From a virus: a DNA stretch of 43,401 bases. The position numbers were made by a program, and so were the translations under genes. The stretch's first letter is position 1. Each line of letters starts with the position of its first letter. Positions 30,560-36,814 of this stretch are shown piece by piece. Where the stretch lies: positions 1 to 43,401 of IMG/VR virus record IMGVR_UViG_3300009370_000056. One strand, given 5' to 3'. The notes under the pieces were generated by a model that saw nothing but the letters and a program-made list of their open reading frames with translations, did no database searches and was not told the origin of the DNA.

Positions 30560-30736
30560 TCACTTTCTTGCATTTTCTTTCTTACAATGTTCACACTCGC
30601 ACCCCTCTATAACACCGAAAGGCTCCTTGGGGGGAGCAGGGAACAGGCAAGCCAAGCAAGTGCCGTCATTACCCTCTAGGAGCAAGGCATCATTCCCGCA
30701 CTGGTTGCAAGGTTCAAAGGTGGTTTGCGTTGTCAT
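30560..30736 (-). CDS. Small zinc-ribbon protein, leaderless start
   Basis: 58 residues with C-x2-C (CNQCG), C-x2-C (CLAC) and a CECEHC cluster at the end, so up to two metal sites. The ATG lies 6 bp after TATATT. Function unknown. Confidence 0.75.
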   Translation of the reverse strand: MTTQTTFEPCNQCGNDALLLEGNDGTCLACLFPAPPKEPFGVIEGCECEHCKKENARK

Positions 30737-30742
30737 TGTTAT

Positions 30743-30771
30743 AATATACCACAAGAACGTCACTTTGTCAA
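30743..30771 (-). promoter_or_regulatory. Cassette promoter of the zinc-ribbon gene
   Basis: TTGACA 30766-30771, 17 bp, TGG-TATATT with the -10 at 30743-30748, 6 bp to ATG; TTATTAACA at 30776-30784; palindrome 30795-30837. A complete cassette. Confidence 0.9.
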
Positions 30772-30794
30772 GCATTGTTAATAACTTTCTTGGA

Positions 30795-30837
30795 GTAAGT
30801 TGGCATCCGGCGTGCTGCGCATTTCTTCCCAACTTAC
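30795..30837 (-). repeat. Cassette palindrome copy 9
   Basis: GTAAGTTGG / CCAACTTAC arms, 25-bp middle. Confidence 0.8.
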
Positions 30838-30891
30838 AAGCAAAATCTTCAAAACTTACTCACAAAAAATCCCCATCTTACTGACAGGGTT

Positions 30892-30946
30892 ATTATTGAA
30901 TCATTATTGAATTGTTATTAAATCATTATTAAACTATTATTAAATT
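30892..30946. repeat. Five 11-bp AT-rich tandem repeats
   Basis: Units read ATTATTGAATC, ATTATTGAATT, GTTATTAAATC, ATTATTAAACT, ATTATTAAATT. The 11-bp step is close to one helical turn. They lie downstream of the 59-residue gene and end next to the palindromes. Confidence 0.85.
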
Positions 30947-30955
30947 GTATCCTAT

Positions 30956-31135
30956 TTAACATCTATCTGGCAACATCCAATCCTCTCTTATTCTTTTTGT
31001 TCTTTCAACTGACTCATCTATTATATTACAAACATCATCTGATATTTCCTCTCCCATCATCACCTGTCCGTGGGTTTCCATCCACTCTTTTACATCTAAT
31101 TTGATTCTATTAATCATTACTTGGTCGTGTTGCAT
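30956..31135 (-). CDS. Hypothetical 59-residue helical protein
   Basis: Starts MQHDQVMINRIKLDVKEWME; charged and helical, ending DWMLPDRC. No SD before the ATG; upstream is AT-rich. The codon pattern is clean but no family is recognised. Confidence 0.6.
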   Translation of the reverse strand: MQHDQVMINRIKLDVKEWMETHGQVMMGEEISDDVCNIIDESVERTKRIREDWMLPDRC

Positions 31136-31170
31136 AATATTTTATTGTTATTTTATTTTTATTAAAGGTC

Positions 31171-31251
31171 GATAGTAAGTACCGGAGATTGCGTGTACGG
31201 GCAGTAACCATAGCGGAAACGCCAACGGCATCAAGGCTTTACCTTACTATC
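31171..31251 (-). repeat. Long-loop inverted repeat at the 3' end of the RuvB-like gene
   Basis: GATAGTAAG (within the last codons) pairs perfectly with CTTACTATC 63 bp further. The enclosed sequence is GC-rich and unlike the AT-rich flanks. It may be a 3' RNA structure. Confidence 0.5.
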
Positions 31252-32193
31252 TAAATCTTTTAAATACTTATGACCAGTGCTAGTCAGTGACCGACCACCA
31301 GTTGTAATTTCCATTAAATTATGTTTCTGAATATATAATTCAAAGTCTTGACGGATACACTGTACGGTGAGTCCTGTCTTGGCAGATAGGTTGGTAAGGC
31401 TCGACTCCTTCTTCTCTGCTAGTGCGCGGAGTATCTGCAACTCGATGCGTGAGATGCCCAAGGGGAGAATGCCGAGCGCGTGTTTAAGTGTGTCCCAATC
31501 TTTTTTAGTAAACTTCTTGCCCTTGGTGCGTTGCAAGTAACTTTTCATGTTGTTTGCCATCTTTTGTGCTGCGCGAGCATTACCACGGAGAACGGGTGCA
31601 ATATCCTCAAGGACATCATTATCACAATCTAATTCAATAGCAGCAACATTCATACGGATAATTTTTGCAAGCTCATCGTATGTGTATTCTTCCAAGTCAA
31701 TACGGTCACAACGGTCAATCAACGCATGAAACATCTTATGTGCCTCGGTAGTAGCGAACATGAACGACTGTTGCCTAAAATCAAAATCCATTACATAATC
31801 TTCAAATGAGAATGTAGTACGATTCTCTGGATTAGGATTCAGTACGGTAAGCAACATCATCGTGACACTCTTGGGAAGCTCGCTCGCCTCATCAAATAGA
31901 ACGGTGCATTCTCTCTGGTGAATATGTGGTACAACAACTTGGTTAATGAATTGAGGAACAGACTTGAGAGTTGAGCAGTTAATTTCAAGGAAGGTCTTTG
32001 GCGCACCAACTCCACCCTCGCGTAAATTCTGTCCTGCTGCCTTGGCTAATGTAGTCTTGCCACACCCTTTGGGCGCGATAAATAGAAGGTGAGGTATCAC
32101 ACTGGACGCTTCGTAATTGTCCAAGTGAAAGTTTAATTTGCGCTTTGCAATCTTCTGCCCAACTATCTTGGGGAATCGTTCGGTTGTTTTCAT
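31231..32193 (-). CDS. ruvB: RuvB-like AAA+ branch-migration ATPase
   Basis: Likely moves Holliday junctions or acts as a clamp-loader-like motor. In order: IVGQKIAKRKL (10-20), Walker A APKGCGKTT (40-48), Walker B LFDEAS (99-104), sensor 1 FATTEAHKM (146-154), Arg161 as possible arginine finger, then a C-terminal winged helix (ISRIELQILRALAEKK to TSTGHKYL) as in RuvB. Length 320 is normal. No RuvA or RuvC is in the window. The gene lies downstream of a leaderless promoter gene and may share its transcript. Confidence 0.88.
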   Translation of the reverse strand: MKTTERFPKIVGQKIAKRKLNFHLDNYEASSVIPHLLFIAPKGCGKTTLAKAAGQNLREGGVGAPKTFLEINCSTLKSVPQFINQVVVPHIHQRECTVLFDEASELPKSVTMMLLTVLNPNPENRTTFSFEDYVMDFDFRQQSFMFATTEAHKMFHALIDRCDRIDLEEYTYDELAKIIRMNVAAIELDCDNDVLEDIAPVLRGNARAAQKMANNMKSYLQRTKGKKFTKKDWDTLKHALGILPLGISRIELQILRALAEKKESSLTNLSAKTGLTVQCIRQDFELYIQKHNLMEITTGGRSLTSTGHKYLKDLDSKVKP

Positions 32194-32213
32194 GTAGGTT
32201 GTATGTTAGTTTC

Positions 32214-32450
32214 TTACCAGTTCTCTTTGTTCACTTCTACCACTGGTTCAAGTTGCTCCGCTTTAATCTTAACAGGCGTTTGAGCTTCGATGTTCGTAGT
32301 AGTAGCGGCAAAGTTGTCGGTCTGCAAGGATAGTGTCTCTGCGAATCTGCGCGATACAATAACTGTCGCATCTTCTTTAAGCACACGGTTGAGTTCGCGT
32401 AGGTTTACTTGAACGAAACTCCCAGCACCTTTTGTCTTTCCTCTTGCCAT
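32214..32450 (-). CDS. Hypothetical 78-residue protein, leaderless start
   Basis: The ATG lies 6 bp after TATATT. Basic N-terminus (MARGKTKGAGSF), a VNLRELNRVLKEDATVIVSRR segment and an acidic tail. It could be a small DNA-binding protein. First gene of the ruvB unit. Confidence 0.7.
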   Translation of the reverse strand: MARGKTKGAGSFVQVNLRELNRVLKEDATVIVSRRFAETLSLQTDNFAATTTNIEAQTPVKIKAEQLEPVVEVNKENW

Positions 32451-32456
32451 ACTTCT

Positions 32457-32484
32457 AATATACCACGTTTTTTAATAAAGTCAA
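32457..32484 (-). promoter_or_regulatory. Leaderless promoter of the ruvB unit
   Basis: TTGACT 32479-32484, 16 bp, TGG-TATATT with the -10 at 32457-32462, 6 bp to ATG. Same layout as the accessory region but with a 16-bp spacer. Confidence 0.8.
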
Positions 32485-32513
32485 CCCCTAATCAATAAAT
32501 AATTAAAATAATT

Positions 32514-32711
32514 CTACTTGCATTGATTGTTACTTTCTTGTATGCGCTCTTTAATTATTCTATCAACTGTGTTGTTGAACCTTATGGCTGTACCACCATT
32601 TGGTTTATTGATTATAATATTCTTAATTTCAAAATCAAGAGTATCAAGTTCATTGAAGTATACCTCTTTATGTAAGTCCCAGTATTTAGGGTGGTCTTTT
32701 ATGTTACTCAT
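32514..32711 (-). CDS. Hypothetical 65-residue protein
   Basis: TATAAT lies 12 bp before the ATG (leader about six bases) but no -35 is visible. Sequence has DHPKYWDLHKEVYFNELDTL and a basic C-terminus. Function unknown. Confidence 0.7.
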   Translation of the reverse strand: MSNIKDHPKYWDLHKEVYFNELDTLDFEIKNIIINKPNGGTAIRFNNTVDRIIKERIQESNNQCK

Positions 32712-32729
32712 TTTCTTATATGTATTATA

Positions 32730-32942
32730 TTAGGGTGAGGGAGTAGTAGTTTTTCCTTTTAATTCTCTCTCCCACTTCTCTGCTAGACGCGCTGCTGTGC
32801 GTGCAACCTCGTCTGCGACATCCTTATCGCAACGATCTTCATATGGAAAATTATTAATAATTATACCTTTTTTCCAATCATTAAGGTTAGATACTGTTTC
32901 GTTCCACGCCTTTTCATATAACTTTGCCATTCGTTCGCTCAT
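32730..32942 (-). CDS. Hypothetical 70-residue helical protein
   Basis: TATACT 9 bp before the ATG with TTGCAT 16 bp further gives a leader of about three bases. Charged helices (MAKLYEKAWNETVSNLNDW, then VARTAARLAEKWEREL). Function unknown. Confidence 0.7.
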   Translation of the reverse strand: MSERMAKLYEKAWNETVSNLNDWKKGIIINNFPYEDRCDKDVADEVARTAARLAEKWERELKGKTTTPSP

Positions 32943-33106
32943 TGTAACTACAGTATACGGGGTTTTTTAGGAAATGCAACTATAAAATAATCTAAAATCA
33001 TCATTATAATAATAATTACATTTAAAATCATCAATATTACAATTAAAATTCACAAAAATGCCTAAATAAATATTAATAATTATTCAACAGTATGTATATT
33101 ACAATT
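32943..33106. other. AT-rich gene-free stretch
   Basis: About 160 bp beyond the promoter of the 70-residue gene. Contains imperfect repeats AAAATCATCA (twice) and ATTACAATTAAAA (twice). No gene seen. Confidence 0.5.
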
Positions 33107-33144
33107 AAAAAACCCCTGCCAGCCGAATAGTAAACTGACAGAGG
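33107..33144 (-). terminator. Intrinsic terminator of the thioredoxin-fold gene
   Basis: CCTCTGTCAG / CTGGCAGGGG stem (10 bp with two G-U pairs) followed by TTTTTT, 20 bp after the stop at 33167. Confidence 0.85.
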
Positions 33145-33166
33145 CTTATTTGGGAGAAAAGCAACA

Positions 33167-33640
33167 TTATTTCGCTTCTTTTTTCTCAACTTTAGGCTCC
33201 TCTTTCTCTAGCTTTTTAAGGCTTTCGAGAGTCTTGTCCGTGATGAGGTTCCTGTTAGTGATCCGCATCAGTTCCTTACCCTCCGAGTCTAAAACTAGCA
33301 TTGTAGGATAATGCCTGACCTTATATTTGCGAGACATTGAGATGAACAGGTCTGTTTCCTTCGGGCGCAAACCTCTATCTAAAACAACAACCACTAGGTT
33401 ATCATTTGTATATTTTTTGAATGAATCATTCTTTTGAATGTCACTATTAATCTTCCTTCCCCAGAACATGGGAGAGAGAGTCAACATTACATTCTTATCC
33501 GACTTCTTGGCTTCTGCCAATGCCTTATCTACCAGAGGTAGTATATTTGCGTCTGGCCCCTTCTTTTGGGCTGGGGGTACTGCCGCGAAAAGCGTGCTAG
33601 TGAGTGTGAGGGCTAGTAATGTAATAATGGTTTTCTTCAT
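33167..33640 (-). CDS. Exported thioredoxin-fold protein without Cys
   Basis: Residues 1-19 are a signal peptide (MKKTIITLLALTLTSTLFA). The rest follows the thioredoxin fold: VMLTLSPMFWGRKI (51-64) where the CxxC helix should start, LVVVVLDRG, then VRHYPTMLVLDSEGKEL with the cis-Pro at 112. There is no Cys at all, so it cannot be a disulfide enzyme; a binding or periplasmic chaperone role is possible. Strong leaderless promoter and terminator frame it as a single-gene unit. Confidence 0.8.
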   Translation of the reverse strand: MKKTIITLLALTLTSTLFAAVPPAQKKGPDANILPLVDKALAEAKKSDKNVMLTLSPMFWGRKINSDIQKNDSFKKYTNDNLVVVVLDRGLRPKETDLFISMSRKYKVRHYPTMLVLDSEGKELMRITNRNLITDKTLESLKKLEKEEPKVEKKEAK

Positions 33641-33646
33641 ACTCTA

Positions 33647-33674
33647 ACTATACCACTTATTTCATTTATGTCAA
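33647..33674 (-). promoter_or_regulatory. Leaderless promoter of the thioredoxin-fold gene
   Basis: TTGACA 33669-33674, 16 bp, TGG-TATAGT with the -10 at 33647-33652, 6 bp to ATG. Confidence 0.85.
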
Positions 33675-33685
33675 GTGATATATTT

Positions 33686-33721
33686 AAAAAAAAATCCCCT
33701 CCACCCGAATGGGTGAAGGGG
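33686..33721 (-). terminator. Strong intrinsic terminator
   Basis: CCCCTTCACCC / GGGTGGAGGGG stem (11 bp, one G-U) with an ATTC loop and a run of nine T after one A. It lies upstream of the thioredoxin promoter and ends transcripts from higher coordinates. Confidence 0.85.
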
Positions 33722-33777
33722 TCTGTCGATGAACGAACAAACATCAAACAGATTTGGATTATCAAAATATGATTATC
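33688..33777 (-). ncRNA. Candidate ~90-nt small RNA D
   Basis: Promoter TTGACA 33807-33812, 17 bp, TAATAT 33784-33789 gives +1 G at 33777; the strong terminator at 33686-33721 ends it. The RNA starts with a direct repeat GATAATC-N7-GATAATC. No convincing frame is inside. Confidence 0.5.
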
Positions 33778-33783
33778 GCTTTT

Positions 33784-33812
33784 ATATTAACGGATATTTC
33801 GGTAGTTGTCAA
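33784..33812 (-). promoter_or_regulatory. Promoter of small RNA D
   Basis: TTGACA, 17-bp spacer, TAATAT. No gene follows before the terminator. Confidence 0.55.
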
Positions 33813-33945
33813 AAAAAAATTATAATAAAATATCAATAATTAGTTATATTTATTCGGGGGTAGATTTATCTATATTTAGCTTTTTTTCTCACAACTTTTG
33901 TTATTTTTTCCTTGACTCTAATTAAAGATTATATTTAATTATATT

Positions 33946-34020
33946 ATGAATAGTGTTCTAATAGCTGCGATTGTAATTGCTCTATATTATGCTATAATTG
34001 ATTCATTGGGTAAGAAATAA
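33946..34020 (+). CDS. Single-span membrane microprotein on the plus strand, 24 residues
   Basis: After MNS comes one span (VLIAAIVIALYYAII) and a DSLGKK tail. TTGACT 33912-33917, 16 bp, TTTAAT, 6 bp, ATG again puts +1 at the start codon. It resembles the minus-strand microproteins despite being on the other strand. Confidence 0.5.
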   Translation: MNSVLIAAIVIALYYAIIDSLGKK

Positions 34021-34176
34021 TATATAAATAGTAAAAATAATACTTGATATTTGATTAAATAAATGTTAAAGTCAACCCACATTCCCCCATATTTCAACAC
34101 TTTCCTACATTCGCGGGTACTGACTTGAATAATAATTAATAATTAATAATAAAAAAACAAGTGATTTAAGACCCTT
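34021..34176. other. AT-rich gene-free stretch with AATAAT tandem units
   Basis: About 155 bp with the tandem AATAATTAATAATTAATAAT near 34131. No gene or clear terminator seen. Confidence 0.4.
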
Positions 34177-34278
34177 TTAGTCAAATCTTTCTGGCTTTTT
34201 CGTTCCCCTGCTTATTTTCCATAGATTGTATATCATACCAAAAAAGAACCAGCTTATGAATATTGCAAATAATTCCAT
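34177..34278 (-). CDS. Single-span membrane microprotein, 33 residues
   Basis: AAAGG lies five bases before the ATG. One span (LFAIFISWFFFGMIYNLW) is followed by a basic tail ISRGTKKPERFD, predicting N-out/C-in. Function unknown. Confidence 0.6.
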   Translation of the reverse strand: MELFAIFISWFFFGMIYNLWKISRGTKKPERFD

Positions 34279-34346
34279 GACAACCTTTCGTATATGACAA
34301 AGGACGTTTCATATATTAAAAAACCCCTTTGTAGGTAGGCTGTCAT

Positions 34347-34364
34347 GTTCTCGTAGGATAGAAC
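34347..34364 (-). terminator. Short hairpin after the 97-residue gene
   Basis: GTTCT / AGAAC around ATCCTACG (minus strand). The loop resembles the complement of the conserved-loop hairpins elsewhere. Weak U-run. Confidence 0.35.
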
Positions 34365-34379
34365 AAAATTATATCATAT

Positions 34380-34673
34380 CTATTCCATTAAATCAATTCC
34401 TTCCACTTCCATTCCGTTCCAGTACCAAGTTCCATCATATTCTTCAAGAACCTTTTTTTGGTTATTCATTCTGATATATTGAAACCATCCATAAACACCT
34501 TGAAAGCATTTAAAATCTGCTAAAGGAAGTACCGCGACTTTCGGCTTTCCGTTATCCTTGAGTTGGTTGTCGCAGACAAGGCGAGCGTGTGTGGCGTGTT
34601 TGGGTGGATTGGGTACTTCTACTTTCCAATCTCCAGACCCTACCGTCACTACTGGTTTTCTTTTAAACGGCAT
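34380..34673 (-). CDS. Hypothetical 97-residue protein
   Basis: Start at the ATG at 34671-34673 after GGAGA. Basic N-terminus MPFKRKPVVTVGSGDW; aromatic middle (GVYGWFQYIRMNN). No family recognised. Confidence 0.75.
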   Translation of the reverse strand: MPFKRKPVVTVGSGDWKVEVPNPPKHATHARLVCDNQLKDNGKPKVAVLPLADFKCFQGVYGWFQYIRMNNQKKVLEEYDGTWYWNGMEVEGIDLME

Positions 34674-34677
34674 ATTT

Positions 34678-34878
34678 TTAGTCTCCACGTTTGCTGTACC
34701 AATCATTTATCGCAGACTTTGATTGCTTGCTGTTAAGCTGAAATTCTTTTTCAAAGGCTGCAATAGAATCCTTATCGTACATCATGTGGTAAAGACCTTT
34801 TTCGTGCCGCATATTTTCCAACCATTTTTCCATGTGAGAGGTTAATATCAACGACTGCATATTTCGGATTACACTCAT
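34678..34878 (-). CDS. Hypothetical 66-residue protein
   Basis: Start at the ATG at 34876-34878; upstream is the rIIB terminator and AT-rich DNA, no clear SD. Helical and His/Met-rich middle (MRHEKGLYHMMYDKDSIAAF). Function unknown. Confidence 0.65.
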   Translation of the reverse strand: MSVIRNMQSLILTSHMEKWLENMRHEKGLYHMMYDKDSIAAFEKEFQLNSKQSKSAINDWYSKRGD

Positions 34879-34908
34879 GTTACGATAAAATTTAAAAAAA
34901 TATTCAAG

Positions 34909-34959
34909 TAAAAAAAGAGGGGGAGGATTTGGGGAACAACAACAAAAACCCAAACCCTC
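34909..34959 (-). terminator. Intrinsic terminator of the rIIB-like gene
   Basis: GAGGGTTTGGG / CCCAAATCCTC stem (11 bp, one G-U), 17-base loop, then CCCCTCTTTTTTT. Confidence 0.75.
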
Positions 34960-34973
34960 GCCCCTTATCCCGA

Positions 34974-35798
34974 CTATAATCCGTGTTCCTCCTTGGCCGC
35001 TTCATACCCCTCGTTGAAGCCCTTGTCAAAGTCGTTCTCATATCCATCGTCCCAATCGACGTAGGATTCGCGCCCTTCTTCCAAGGGTGGTGCTTCAATA
35101 GTCTCATAATGCCCTACAACCTTATATTCGGATGTACGCAACTTCTGGCACTCGCAATCGTGAGGTACACTCACAACGTCAGCGGGGTTGATTTCTACAA
35201 CCATGAGATTGCCTCCACCAGAGGCATAACCCTTGGCGTAATCGTAGCTACCAGCATGGAAACCACTTGAGCAACCCAAGTTAGCGTTATCACATACACC
35301 GTTTCGGCGCATCTTGAGAACTTGCCCAACAGAGTTGTCGAACTTCCCACTGTAATTATCCGTGAAATCATTATTCACGCCTTTGTACGCAAGGAAGTTG
35401 CCCTCTGCTGTAATGGGCATATTCTTATGCTCCAAGAACGTGTAAAGCTCATCCACGGAGCGTCTGGATGGATTGTCCATCAGCTTGCCAAGGAACTTCA
35501 CAAGAGGCTTGTACGGCAATCCTCCGCGCATAAAGGAGAGGATACGTTCTACAACCAAGTTGTGTACGGATTCGCCAGCGAAAAATACGCCGCCATCTTT
35601 TACTTCGATTTGCGCTTCCGCATCAAAGTAATCGTCAACTGCTTTATCAACCTCAAAGAGATTGGACAGTCTATCCCAATCATCATGCTGCAATGCTTCT
35701 TTTGCTTGAAGCCATGCAGGATGGTCATGGTTCATTGTGTGCGCCTTACCGTCGATTACAACGGTGAGGGATTCGTCTGTCAGGATATATGGATTCAT
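34974..35798 (-). CDS. rIIB: rIIB-like protein
   Basis: T4 rIIB acts with rIIA at the host membrane and matters for growth in Rex-positive lysogens and for lysis timing. This 274-residue protein has the rIIB-type segment GNFLAYKGVNNDFTDNYSGK (133-152), then GFHAGSYDYAKGYASGGGNLMVVEINPADVVSVPHD and KYKVVGHYE-like strands. The tail is acidic. Its partner rIIA lies upstream; three small genes separate them, while in T4 the two are adjacent. Confidence 0.82.
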   Translation of the reverse strand: MNPYILTDESLTVVIDGKAHTMNHDHPAWLQAKEALQHDDWDRLSNLFEVDKAVDDYFDAEAQIEVKDGGVFFAGESVHNLVVERILSFMRGGLPYKPLVKFLGKLMDNPSRRSVDELYTFLEHKNMPITAEGNFLAYKGVNNDFTDNYSGKFDNSVGQVLKMRRNGVCDNANLGCSSGFHAGSYDYAKGYASGGGNLMVVEINPADVVSVPHDCECQKLRTSEYKVVGHYETIEAPPLEEGRESYVDWDDGYENDFDKGFNEGYEAAKEEHGL

Positions 35799-35832
35799 AT
35801 TCTGTGTGTCTTTCTTTTTTTTCTTTTATGTC

Positions 35833-36036
35833 TTACTTCTGGATTTTGGGTAGGACAACATTTGTCATCTGTGCTTCAGACAGGTTAAGTTTCTTTGCTA
35901 GTTTGGCAAGACCCCTGCGATACTGTCTTTTGTTCATGGGTTGCCCAAGAGCAAGCTGGGAACTGTGATTGGTTATCCAAGGGTGCGCTCCTCTCTTAAA
36001 CTGGGTCGGAATTTTTGATTTTGAATTGTTCTTCAT
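35833..36036 (-). CDS. Basic 67-residue protein
   Basis: Own promoter inside the upstream gene, leader of about 17 nt with AGAAG. Lys/Arg-rich (NKRQYRRGLAKLAKKLNLSEAQ), with a possible helix-turn-helix in the second half. Could bind DNA. Confidence 0.7.
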   Translation of the reverse strand: MKNNSKSKIPTQFKRGAHPWITNHSSQLALGQPMNKRQYRRGLAKLAKKLNLSEAQMTNVVLPKIQK

Positions 36037-36049
36037 AGTTTAATATCTT

Positions 36050-36274
36050 CTATACTCTTAATATACCACTTTTTTCAGATTTGTCAAGAGGTTTTTTAAG
36101 TTTTTTCAAATCTTTTACAATTAAGTCTACCATGTGCATCTGTCCACCGTCATAATCATCCATCACTAGCATATTTTCCTTTATGCGCTCGTATTTAGCG
36201 AGCATTTCATCAAGACCCTTGAAGGTTTTGGCGATCCGGTACAACTCTTGTGTGTTTAATTCGTTATTCTTCAT
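36050..36274 (-). CDS. Hypothetical 74-residue protein
   Basis: Start at the second of two ATGs, six bases after AGGAG; it overlaps the upstream stop. Helical and charged (LYRIAKTFKGLDEMLAKYER). Its last 15 codons contain the complete promoter of the next gene. Confidence 0.7.
   Translation of the reverse strand: MKNNELNTQELYRIAKTFKGLDEMLAKYERIKENMLVMDDYDGGQMHMVDLIVKDLKKLKKPLDKSEKSGILRV
36060..36087 (-). promoter_or_regulatory. Promoter nested in the 3' coding end of the 74-residue gene
   Basis: TTGACA 36082-36087, 16 bp, TGG-TATATT with the -10 at 36060-36065, then AAGAGT and +1 A at 36053. The start region AAGAGYATAGA is shared with the rIIA promoter. Confidence 0.8.
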
Positions 36275-36716
36275 CATGCTCTCCTGTTTCAAATTTGCGT
36301 AGAGTTTTCATTTCTTGCATAATTAATTCTGTTACTTTCTTTTGTAAGTCTATTGATTTATCTACTGATTCATTATAGTTTTCAAATAACTCAAACCTTT
36401 CACCTTCGGGTATATCTAAATCACTATCAAATACATTTTGAGATAATTTTTTCATCATTTCCATTTCTGTCACGAACTTTTTTGACATTACTAGGAATTG
36501 CTCTCCTGCTTCCCGCGCTTTTTTAAATTTTTTAATATTTATTCGGCTGGAGGGTGAGACTCCCTCATTCTCCGCGATTTCTGACACTTGATGGATATGC
36601 TTTATGCACTTTTCAGAGTGGTTGAAGAAGTTTCTTTCCGCTTCTCTGGTTTCTTTGAGAAAAAATTCATAACTGTCTGAATTTATCAGCATTTGATTTT
36701 TTGTTTCTTCGTTCAT
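36264..36716 (-). CDS. Coiled-coil 150-residue protein
   Basis: Nearly all helix with many Glu and Lys (FFLKETREAERNFFNHSEK, then EMEMMKKLSQNVF). No known domain. It lies just after the rIIA terminator and may use a promoter not recognised here. Confidence 0.75.
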   Translation of the reverse strand: MNEETKNQMLINSDSYEFFLKETREAERNFFNHSEKCIKHIHQVSEIAENEGVSPSSRINIKKFKKAREAGEQFLVMSKKFVTEMEMMKKLSQNVFDSDLDIPEGERFELFENYNESVDKSIDLQKKVTELIMQEMKTLRKFETGEHDEE

Positions 36717-36746
36717 AATATTTTATATATTTTAAATTTTAAAACG

Positions 36747-36814
36747 GGTAGTACGGGACAACCTACGAACCCGTACTACCCTATCCCAAGACAGGACAAC
36801 CTACGAACCGTCTT
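36747..36814 (-). terminator. Double 3' hairpin of rIIA with identical loops
   Basis: Hairpin one: 11-bp stem GGTAGTACGGG / CCCGTACTACC. Hairpin two: AAGAC(A)GG / CCGTCTT. Both enclose the same 12-base loop ACAACCTACGAA (plus strand). The second contains the rIIA stop codon. CGTTTT follows. Confidence 0.7.

Noticed and set aside
20033-30837. CRISPR array
   Set aside because: The palindrome copies are 0.4-4 kb apart with genes between them, not 30-40-bp spacers, and there are no cas genes.
33946-34020. Strong -10 at the TATATT directly before the plus-strand ATG
   Set aside because: That hexamer touches the start codon, which would put +1 inside the gene; a weaker TTTAAT gives the normal spacing.
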